A stretch of 5,904 bases of DNA, from the NCBI GenBank assembly GCA_022795575.1, contig JAAWGY010000162.1, positions 1-5,904 of the forward strand, read 5' to 3'. A model generated the notes under the pieces. That model searched no databases. It was not told the DNA's origin and saw nothing but the letters and a program-made list of their open reading frames with translations. How positions within the stretch are numbered: position 1 is the first letter of the stretch; every line of letters starts with the position of its first letter. Position numbers and translations under genes: made by a program. Shown here piece by piece: positions 1-5,007 of the stretch. Origin of the DNA: Angelakisella sp. (lineage in GTDB: Bacteria; Bacillota; Clostridia; Oscillospirales; Ruminococcaceae).

Positions 1-564
<564 letters not shown>

Positions 565-580
565 TTCGCAGCGTCCTCCC

Positions 581-2368
581 TTACTTCTTCACGATGGCCC
601 CGAAGCGGCATTTTTCGATGCAGACGCCGCACTTGACGCATTTTTCGGTATCGATGACGTGGGCCTCCTTCACCTTGCCGCTGATGGCCCCGGTGGGGCA
701 GTTGCGGGCGCAGAGGGTGCAGCCCCGGCACTTGTCGGGAAGGATCTGGATGGTCAAAAGGCTCTTGCAGACCCCGGCGGGGCAGCGCTTTTCCACAATA
801 TGGGCCACATACTCGTCCCGGAAGTACTTCAGGGTGGAGAGCACCGGGTTGGGGGCGGTCTGTCCCAGGCCGCAGAGGGCGTTCTCCTTGATGTGGTAGC
901 AGAGGGTTTCCAGCTTATCCAGGTCCTCCATGGTGGCCTTGCCCTTGGTGATCTTGTCCAGCAGCTCATAGAGGCGCTTGGTGCCGATGCGGCAGGGGGT
1001 GCACTTGCCGCAGCTCTCGTCCACCGTAAACTCCAGGAAGAACTTGGCGATGTCCACCATGCAGGTGTCCTCGTCCATCACGATCAGGCCGCCGGAGCCC
1101 ATCATTGAGCCGATCTCGATGAGGTTGTCGTAGTCCACCGGGATGTCCAGGTACTGGGCGGGGATGCAGCCGCCGGAGGGGCCGCCGGTTTGGGCGGCCT
1201 TGAATTTCTTGCCCCCCGGGATGCCGCCGCCGATCTCCTCCACAATCTCCCGCAGGGTGGTGCCCATGGGGACCTCCACCAGGCCGGTGTTGTGGATCTT
1301 GCCCCCCAGGGCAAAGACCTTGGTGCCCTTGGACCGCTCGGTGCCCATGGCGGAGAACCACTCCGCCCCCTTCAGGATGATCTGGGGGACGTTGGCGTAG
1401 GTTTCCACGTTGTTCAGGATGGTGGGCTTGCCGAAAAGGCCCTTTACCGCCGGGAAGGGGGGACGGGGGCGGGGCTCGCCCCGGTGCCCCTCGATGGAGG
1501 TCATCAGAGCGGTTTCCTCGCCGCAGACAAAGGCGCCGGCACCCAGCCGGATGTCGATGTCAAAGTCGAAGCCGGTGCCCAGGATGTTTTTGCCCAAAAG
1601 CCCCAGCTCCCGGGCCTGGCCGATGGCCACCTGTAGCCGCTTGACGGCGATGGGGTACTCGGCCCGGACGTAGATGTAGCCCTGCTGGGCCCCGATGGCG
1701 TAGCCGGCGATGGCCATAGCCTCCAGCACCACGTGGGGGTCGCCCTCCAGCACCGACCGGTCCATAAAGGCGCCGGGGTCCCCTTCGTCGGCGTTGCAGC
1801 AGACGTACTTAATCCCCTTGGGCTGTGCCGCCGCAAAGGCCCACTTGCGGCCGGTGGGGAAGCCGCCGCCCCCCCGGCCCCGCAGGCCGGAATCCAGGAT
1901 GCACTGGATGACCTCTTCGGGAGTCATCTCGGTAAGGGCCTTGCCCAGGGCCATGTAGCCGTCGTAGGCGATGTACTCGTTGATGTCCTCCGGGTCGATG
2001 ACGCCGCAGTTTTTCAGGGCTACCCGGAGCTGCTTTTTGTAGAAGTCGGTCTCCCCCAGGCTCTTGACGGTATCCTCCTGCACCGTCTCGGAGTACAGCA
2101 GGCGCTTGACGATACGGCCCTTGAGGAGGTGCTCCTCCACGATTTCCGGCACGTCCTCCGGCTTTACCTGGGAGTAGAAGGCGCCCTCCGGGTATACCAC
2201 CACAATGGGGCCCAGGGCGCAGAGGCCGAAGCAGCCGGTCTTGATGACCTTGATCTCCTGATCGAGGCCGGCGTTTTTCAGCTCGGTTTCAAAGCTGGTG
2301 ACGATGCGGGCGCTGCCGGAGGAGGTACAGCCGGTGCCGCCGCAGACCAGGATATGGGAACGGAACAT
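581..2368 (-). CDS. hndC: NADH-binding flavoprotein subunit of bifurcating [FeFe] hydrogenase (NuoF-like, HydB/HndC)
   Basis: This 595-residue FMN/NAD(H) subunit passes electrons between NADH, ferredoxin and the hydrogenase subunit. Domains: thioredoxin-like [2Fe-2S] head (1-90; C9-x4-C14 and C46-x3-C50); NuoF FMN/NAD fold with the GRGGGGFPTG glycine loop (164-173), NADEGDPGAF (192-201) and CGEETAL (282-288); SLBB region (about 340-420); NuoF [4Fe-4S] site C453, C456, C459, C499; and a C-terminal 2x[4Fe-4S] ferredoxin (C547, C550, C553, C557; C577, C580, C583, C587). The added head and tail distinguish it from the NuoF of respiratory complex I (about 430-450 residues) and match HydB/HndC. An extra pair, C529 and C534 in CPAGVC, precedes the tail; a zinc-containing hinge has been described near here in T. 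maritima HydB (recalled, not checked). The frame extends upstream to 2458, but AAAGGAGGG at 2384-2376, 7 nt before ATG 2368, and the family N-terminus fix this start. It begins 16 nt after hndB. Confidence 0.97.
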   Translation of the reverse strand: MFRSHILVCGGTGCTSSGSARIVTSFETELKNAGLDQEIKVIKTGCFGLCALGPIVVVYPEGAFYSQVKPEDVPEIVEEHLLKGRIVKRLLYSETVQEDTVKSLGETDFYKKQLRVALKNCGVIDPEDINEYIAYDGYMALGKALTEMTPEEVIQCILDSGLRGRGGGGFPTGRKWAFAAAQPKGIKYVCCNADEGDPGAFMDRSVLEGDPHVVLEAMAIAGYAIGAQQGYIYVRAEYPIAVKRLQVAIGQARELGLLGKNILGTGFDFDIDIRLGAGAFVCGEETALMTSIEGHRGEPRPRPPFPAVKGLFGKPTILNNVETYANVPQIILKGAEWFSAMGTERSKGTKVFALGGKIHNTGLVEVPMGTTLREIVEEIGGGIPGGKKFKAAQTGGPSGGCIPAQYLDIPVDYDNLIEIGSMMGSGGLIVMDEDTCMVDIAKFFLEFTVDESCGKCTPCRIGTKRLYELLDKITKGKATMEDLDKLETLCYHIKENALCGLGQTAPNPVLSTLKYFRDEYVAHIVEKRCPAGVCKSLLTIQILPDKCRGCTLCARNCPTGAISGKVKEAHVIDTEKCVKCGVCIEKCRFGAIVKK

Positions 2369-2375
2369 GACTTCG

Positions 2376-2384
2376 CCCTCCTTT
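2376..2384 (-). promoter_or_regulatory. Ribosome binding site that decides the hndC start
   Basis: The minus strand reads AAAGGAGGG here, directly after the hndB stop codon and 7 nt before ATG 2368. This near-perfect anti-16S match supports the 595-residue product over a longer in-frame version starting inside hndB at 2458. Confidence 0.9.
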
Positions 2385-2762
2385 CTACGCCTGGGCGCCG
2401 CTGGCGCCGATGGTGTACTCGCTGACCGGGGTGCCGTTGACCAGGTGCTGGCTGACAATGGTGGGGACCATGCCGGGAGTGACCTTGACGTAAGTCACCT
2501 TTTCCTTGCCGGGCTCGAAGACCTCCACCACCGGCTCGTACTGGCAGATGCCGATGCAGCCGGTCTGCCCCACCGATACGTTGGTGAGCCCCCGTTTGCC
2601 CACCTCCTCGGTAAAGGCGGCAAGCACCGGGCGGGCCCCGGCGGCGATGCCGCAGGTGGCCATTCCCACCACCACCCGGATGGAGCTGTCCCCGTCGTGG
2701 CGGATGCCCACCTTGCCTTTCATCTGCTCCCGCAGGGCCTGAAGTTCCGCTAAGCTTTTCAT
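2385..2762 (-). CDS. hndB: HndB-like thioredoxin-fold (2Fe-2S) ferredoxin-domain subunit of the hydrogenase complex
   Basis: A 125-residue protein of the small HndB family found between the NuoE-like and NuoF-like genes in hnd-type hydrogenase operons. It has a short helical N-terminus (1-20), then a thioredoxin-like [2Fe-2S] domain with the family signature GMATCGIAAGA (33-43) and C69-x3-C73 in GQTGCIGIC. Only three of the four usual cluster cysteines are present: C37, C69 and C73. The position matching the second cysteine of the first pair (residue 42) is glycine. As I recall the family, this is normal for HndB, so it may bind a cluster with another ligand, or none. Its role is probably structural or in electron transfer within the hydrogenase. 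ATG 2762 follows AAGGAGG (2779-2773) by 10 nt. It lies 71 nt after the ATPase gene and 16 nt before hndC. No signal peptide or membrane segment is visible. Confidence 0.9.
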   Translation of the reverse strand: MKSLAELQALREQMKGKVGIRHDGDSSIRVVVGMATCGIAAGARPVLAAFTEEVGKRGLTNVSVGQTGCIGICQYEPVVEVFEPGKEKVTYVKVTPGMVPTIVSQHLVNGTPVSEYTIGASGAQA

Positions 2763-2795
2763 CGAGGTATTTCCTCCTTATGTAACGTAAAGTTG

Positions 2796-2826
2796 TCCCG
2801 GCCGCCAAAGCGCAGGGCGGCGGGGG
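2796..2826 (-). other. Intergenic hairpin between the ATPase gene and hndB
   Basis: The arms gccgcc (2801-2806) and ggcggc (2816-2821) form a 6-bp GC stem with a 9-nt loop. Three more C-G pairs (2796-2798 with 2824-2826) lie beyond a 2x2 internal loop. In the operon's direction no U-run follows, so it does not look like an intrinsic terminator of this mRNA. It could be a processing or stability element in the only long spacer of the operon. On the opposite strand it is followed by a T-run at 2829-2834. Confidence 0.5.
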
Positions 2827-2833
2827 TGTTTTT

Positions 2834-3391
2834 TCAGCCGCCGGCCTGGGCCAGCAGCTCCGCCGTGTTTTCGGTCAGGTAGTCCCGCAAAAACTGGAGC
2901 ACCTCCGGGGAATTCAGGGGCACCTCCCCCAAAATCTCCCGGAATTCGCGGGTGTCCATGGTCATCTCCCGGCCGTCCCGCCTGCGGGTGTACACCCAGT
3001 CGATATCCGGGTTGCACTGCACCAGGGCGGAGATGGTGCCGTTGATGTCCCCCAGGGGCATCCGGTCGATGCTGCTTAGGCCGAAGGTGGCGGTAACGGT
3101 GGTGCCCGTCCCCACCTCGCTCCGGATGGTCAGGTCCCCCCCGGTAAGCTGTGCCGCCATCCGGAAGAAGGGGATGCCCAGCCCCACCTTGCGGGTGGTG
3201 CGGGTGGTGTAAAAGGGGTCGATGACCGTTTCTACCTGCTCCCGGGTCATCCCCTTGCCGTTGTCCTGGATGGTGATGGTGAGGCGGTCGGCGGCGGCGT
3301 CCTCCTCCACCCCAATCCGGATGAGGGAGGCGTTGGCCCGCACCGAGTTTTCCGCCACGTCCAGCACGTTAAGGGAAAGCTCCTGCATCAT
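2834..3391 (-). CDS. GHKL-fold ATP-binding protein (stand-alone histidine-kinase-like ATPase domain) in the hydrogenase operon
   Basis: This 185-residue cytoplasmic protein consists of an HATPase_c fold plus a C-terminal extension. It has an N box with D11 and N15 (DVAENSVRANA), a G1 box DNGKGM (43-48), an F-box-like DPFYTTR (58-64) and a G2 motif VGLGIPF (69-75), so ATP binding is well supported. There is no sensor, membrane segment or phospho-acceptor (DHp) domain, so calling it a sensor kinase would overstate what is seen. Residues about 105-185 form a tail ending in a predicted helical stretch near SPEVLQFLRDYLTE; I recall similar tails in ATPases of other clostridial hydrogenase operons but cannot assign a function. 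It sits between hndA and hndB, starting 15 nt after hndA. Its ribosome site AAAGGAGGG (3408-3400) overlaps the hndA stop, and ATG 3391 (8 nt away) is preferred over the adjacent ATG 3388. A regulatory or assembly role is likely but unproven. Confidence 0.9.
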   Translation of the reverse strand: MMQELSLNVLDVAENSVRANASLIRIGVEEDAAADRLTITIQDNGKGMTREQVETVIDPFYTTRTTRKVGLGIPFFRMAAQLTGGDLTIRSEVGTGTTVTATFGLSSIDRMPLGDINGTISALVQCNPDIDWVYTRRRDGREMTMDTREFREILGEVPLNSPEVLQFLRDYLTENTAELLAQAGG

Positions 3392-3406
3392 GACAGGGGC
3401 CCTCCT

Positions 3407-3910
3407 TTACCGGGCCTCCCGGTACTTGGCCAGGATGCCCTCGATGTCGTCCGGCACCAGCCGGCCGTAGACGTCCTCGTTGATGGTCATCACCGGGGCC
3501 AGGCCGCAGGCGCCAATGCAGCGGCAGGCCTCCAGGGAAAACTCCCCGTCGGCGGTGCACTCCCCGCTGCCGATGCCCAGCTTTTCCTGGAGTTTGGCGT
3601 AGACGTCGCCGGAGCCCTTGACATAGCAGGCGGTGCCCAGGCAGACCGATACCTTGTACCGGCCCTTGGGGTTTAACGAAAACTGGGAGTAGAAGGTGGC
3701 CACCCCGTAGACCTCCTCCAGGGACTTATCCAATTCGGCGGCGACAATCTCCATCACCTCGATGGGGAGATAGCCGTAGATCTCCTGCGCGCCCTGGAGA
3801 ATGGGCATCAGCGCCCCCTCCTGGTCCCGGAGCCGCCCGATGAGGGCCCGCAGCTCCCGTTCCTGGTTTTCGGTCCCCTGGAAGGGGATTTTGCATACTC
3901 TGCTGGACAT
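3407..3910 (-). CDS. hndA: NuoE-like [2Fe-2S] subunit of NAD(P)-linked [FeFe] hydrogenase (HydC/HndA)
   Basis: A 167-residue subunit of the NuoE/24-kDa family, the usual length. It has an N-terminal helical bundle (about 10-80, with PILQGAQEIYGYLP at 36-49 and the VYGVATFYSQF signature at 67-77) followed by a thioredoxin-like [2Fe-2S] domain with C90-x4-C95 (CLGTAC) and C131-x3-C135 (CIGAC). In HydABC/HndABCD enzymes this subunit partners the NuoF-like flavoprotein in electron transfer with NAD(H). It is the first gene of the minus-strand operon. The frame is open upstream to an ATG at 4012, giving 34 more residues rich in Pro, Gly, Arg and Lys. AAGGAGG at 3928-3922, 11 nt before ATG 3910, and the NuoE-like N-terminus favour the shorter form. 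It is probably transcribed from the extended -10 promoter at 4063-4035 through a leader of about 118 nt. It could equally be named hydC or nuoE; no other complex I genes are visible. Confidence 0.96.
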   Translation of the reverse strand: MSSRVCKIPFQGTENQERELRALIGRLRDQEGALMPILQGAQEIYGYLPIEVMEIVAAELDKSLEEVYGVATFYSQFSLNPKGRYKVSVCLGTACYVKGSGDVYAKLQEKLGIGSGECTADGEFSLEACRCIGACGLAPVMTINEDVYGRLVPDDIEGILAKYREAR

Positions 3911-3920
3911 GGGTTTTCTT

Positions 3921-3930
3921 TCCTCCTTTT
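3921..3930 (-). promoter_or_regulatory. Ribosome binding site that decides the hndA start
   Basis: The minus strand reads AAAAGGAGGA, with the AAGGAGG core ending 11 nt before ATG 3910. This supports the 167-residue product over the in-frame upstream ATG at 4012, which has only a weak AGGA near it. Confidence 0.85.
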
Positions 3931-3968
3931 GCTGCGTTGATGCGGTCTTGCCCGCCGCCCGTCTCCGT

Positions 3969-3999
3969 CCTGCCGGGCCTCCTCCAATGGGCCCGCAGG
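3969..3999 (-). promoter_or_regulatory. Strong hairpin in the hydrogenase operon leader
   Basis: On the minus strand CCTGC-GGGCC (3999-3990) pairs with GGCCC-G-GCAGG (3979-3969). This gives ten GC-rich pairs, one bulged base at 3974 and a 10-nt loop (3989-3980). The loop begins CATTGGAGGA and so exposes a ribosome-site-like GGAGGA. No U-run follows the stem, so it is not a simple intrinsic terminator. It lies in the predicted 5' untranslated leader of hndA, about 60 nt before the start codon. Confidence 0.55.
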
Positions 4000-4006
4000 G
4001 GAGAAG

Positions 4007-4023
4007 CGGCATCTTTCCTGCCG
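4007..4023 (-). promoter_or_regulatory. Small hairpin near the 5' end of the hydrogenase leader
   Basis: On the minus strand CGGCA (4023-4019) and TGCCG (4011-4007) form a 5-bp stem with a 7-nt loop. It starts within a few bases of the predicted transcription start (about 4028), where it could stabilise the mRNA or take part in alternative folding with the larger hairpin at 3969-3999. Confidence 0.35.
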
Positions 4024-4026
4024 GAA

Positions 4027-4044
4027 TTGATATTATTATAACAT
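4027..4044. promoter_or_regulatory. Candidate Rex-type operator over the hnd promoter -10
   Basis: The 18 bp TTGATATTATTATAACAT form an imperfect inverted repeat with a 4-bp centre. They match the clostridial Rex consensus TTGTTAA-n4-TTAACAA (quoted from memory) at 10 of its 14 specified positions, including the outer TTG and AACA. The site covers the minus-strand -10 (4040-4035) and the predicted start point, where a bound repressor would block RNA polymerase. Rex senses NADH/NAD+ and is known to control hydrogenase and fermentation genes in clostridia, so the context fits. AT-richness makes a chance match possible. Confidence 0.45.
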
Positions 4045-4063
4045 ATCTTTTTTTCTATTTCTA
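4035..4063 (-). promoter_or_regulatory. Sigma-A-type promoter of the hydrogenase operon, extended -10
   Basis: On the minus strand TATAAT (4040-4035) is preceded by TGT, which gives the extended -10 TGnTATAAT. A weak -35, TAGAAA (4063-4058, 4 of 6 matches to TTGACA), lies 17 nt upstream, with an A-rich spacer. The predicted start near 4028 gives a leader of about 118 nt before hndA. It is the only convincing promoter seen upstream of hndA. Confidence 0.7.
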
Positions 4064-4064
4064 C

Positions 4065-4094
4065 TGGAATTCCAAAGGAATTTCGATAAAATTC
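4065..4094. repeat. Palindrome and inverted repeat between the divergent promoters
   Basis: TGGAATTCCA (4065-4074) is a perfect 10-bp palindrome just upstream of the minus-strand -35. GAATTT (4078-4083) and AAATTC (4089-4094) are perfect 6-bp arms around a 5-bp centre. Both lie between the two promoters, where an activator or repressor of either operon could bind. I do not recognise the regulator. Confidence 0.4.
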
Positions 4095-4117
4095 ATGGAT
4101 TATCAATATCTGGCGAA

Positions 4118-4146
4118 TTGTCATTCTCCCTTTGAGATGGTATAAT
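4118..4146 (+). promoter_or_regulatory. Sigma-A-type promoter of the DRTGG-ATPase-hydS operon
   Basis: TTGTCA (4118-4123) and TATAAT (4141-4146) are separated by 17 nt, with TGG immediately before the -10 (extended -10). This is a near-consensus housekeeping promoter with five of six -35 matches and a perfect -10. The predicted start near 4153 leaves about 47 nt of leader before ATG 4200. Confidence 0.85.
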
Positions 4147-4156
4147 GAAATCATCG

Positions 4157-4170
4157 CCCCCGCCCGGGGG
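4157..4170 (+). promoter_or_regulatory. 5'-end hairpin in the leader of the plus-strand operon
   Basis: CCCCC (4157-4161) and GGGGG (4166-4170) form a 5-bp all-GC stem with a GCCC loop, starting only a few bases after the predicted transcription start. No T-run follows. It resembles a 5' mRNA-stabilising hairpin, but its function is not shown. Confidence 0.4.
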
Positions 4171-4199
4171 ACTGCATCGACAGCGAAGGAGTGGAGCGT

Positions 4200-4553
4200 A
4201 TGACCCTTGGTGAAGTAAAAACCGTCTTGAACGCCCAGCTGCTCTGCGGCGAGGAGCTTTTGGACCACGAGGTCCACACCGCCTGCGGCAGCGACCTGAT
4301 GAGCGACGTGCTGGCCTTTGTCAAGGACCAGGCGGTGCTCCTCACCGGCCTGATGAACCAGCAGGTGGTCCGCACCGCCGAGATGATGGACATCATCTGC
4401 ATCATCTTTGTCCGCAGCAAGGAGCCCGCCCCCGAGGTGGTGGAGCTGGCCCGCCAGAAGGACATCGCCGTTATGACCACCACCCACCGGATGTTTACCG
4501 CCTGCGGCCTTCTCTTTGGGGCCGGGCTCAACGGGGGGGTACATATCGAATGA
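4200..4553 (+). CDS. DRTGG-domain protein, first gene of the hydrogenase-sensor operon
   Basis: A 117-residue protein that is essentially one DRTGG domain, a small fold also found in phosphotransacetylase-type and CBS-containing proteins and thought to bind ligands or mediate interactions. Family-like features are the N-terminal helix-strand MTLGEVKTVL, ACGSDLMSDVLAFV (28-41), LLTGLMNQQVVRTA (47-60) at the site of the eponymous motif, the hydrophobic strand IICIIFVR (65-72), and the C-terminal strand-turn around VMTTTHRMFTACGLL (91-105). The literal DRTGG tetrad is not conserved, as is common in this subgroup. There is no signal peptide or convincing membrane helix. ATG 4200 follows AGGAG (4187-4191) by 8 nt; the in-frame GTG at 4191 overlaps the ribosome site and is unlikely. 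It overlaps the next gene by 4 nt (ATGA). Such genes recur next to RsbW-like ATPases and HydS in clostridial and Thermotoga hydrogenase loci; the biochemical role is unknown. Confidence 0.88.
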   Translation: MTLGEVKTVLNAQLLCGEELLDHEVHTACGSDLMSDVLAFVKDQAVLLTGLMNQQVVRTAEMMDIICIIFVRSKEPAPEVVELARQKDIAVMTTTHRMFTACGLLFGAGLNGGVHIE

Positions 4554-4972
4554 GCGGACTGCACTACCACTACGACGTCCCCGGGGACGACTTTACCCGG
4601 GCCGGCGAGGCCTCCGGCGCCATCAAAAGCGCCCTCAAAAAGCTGGGCATCCCCCCCCAGGTGGTGCGCAAGGTGGCCATCGCCATGTACGAGGGGGAGA
4701 TCAACCTGGTCATCCACGGCGGCGGCGGGGAGATCGACGTGGACATCGACGGCCAAAGGGTGCTGATGGTCCTGACCGACCACGGCCCCGGCATCCCCGA
4801 CATCGGCAAGGCCATGGAGGAGGGGTGGTCCACCGCCCCGGATAACGTCCGCAGCCTGGGCTTCGGCGCCGGCATGGGCCTGCCCAATATGAAGAAGTAC
4901 ACCGACGAGATGAAGATTGACAGCACCGTAGGGGTGGGAACCACCGTCACCATGGTGGTAAACCTGGCATAG
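4550..4972 (+). CDS. RsbW/SpoIIAB-like ATP-binding protein (anti-sigma factor/serine kinase family)
   Basis: A 140-residue GHKL ATPase of the RsbW/SpoIIAB type. It has an N box with E48 and N52 spaced as in SpoIIAB (E-x3-N, then H56), G1 motif TDHGPGIPD (76-84), G2 motif GFGAGMGLPNM (104-114), and a closing GTTVTMVV strand. The residues for ATP binding and for serine-kinase chemistry are in place, but neither an anti-sigma-antagonist (STAS) partner nor a sigma factor is visible in the window, so the substrate is unknown. The start ATG 4550 overlaps the stop of the DRTGG gene (ATGA) and is preceded only by a G-run at 4534-4539. Translational coupling with the upstream gene is therefore likely. 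It lies 35 nt before the putative sensory hydrogenase, which suggests a role in transmitting that sensor's state. It is a different GHKL subfamily from the ATPase at 2834-3391. Confidence 0.88.
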   Translation: MSGLHYHYDVPGDDFTRAGEASGAIKSALKKLGIPPQVVRKVAIAMYEGEINLVIHGGGGEIDVDIDGQRVLMVLTDHGPGIPDIGKAMEEGWSTAPDNVRSLGFGAGMGLPNMKKYTDEMKIDSTVGVGTTVTMVVNLA

Positions 4973-5007
4973 GCCGCACCCCCACCTTTTTGAGAGGAGC
5001 CTCCCCC

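Noticed and set aside
1733..2425. Plus-strand open frame of 230 codons opposite hndC
   Set aside because: It is a mirror of the hndC coding frame with no recognisable domain or ribosome site; the hndC motifs on the other strand are unambiguous.
2369..2458. Longer hndC starting at 2458
   Set aside because: The extra 30 residues lie inside hndB, do not resemble the family, and are bypassed by the strong ribosome site 7 nt before ATG 2368.
2801..2834. Intrinsic terminator of the hydrogenase operon
   Set aside because: The T-run follows the hairpin only on the plus strand, so in the direction of the operon it would not terminate; it is kept only as a hairpin observation.
3407..3910. NuoE and NuoF genes as part of a respiratory complex I operon
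   Set aside because: HndC has the extra [2Fe-2S] head and ferredoxin tail, HndB is present, the next gene is hydrogenase-like, and no membrane-subunit genes occur in the window.
4191..4199. GTG start at 4191 for the DRTGG gene
   Set aside because: It overlaps the ribosome site itself; ATG 4200 has proper 8-nt spacing.
4151..4783. Minus-strand open frame running through the DRTGG and RsbW-like genes into the promoter region
   Set aside because: It is antisense to two recognisable domain families, crosses the plus-strand leader, and has no supporting start signals.
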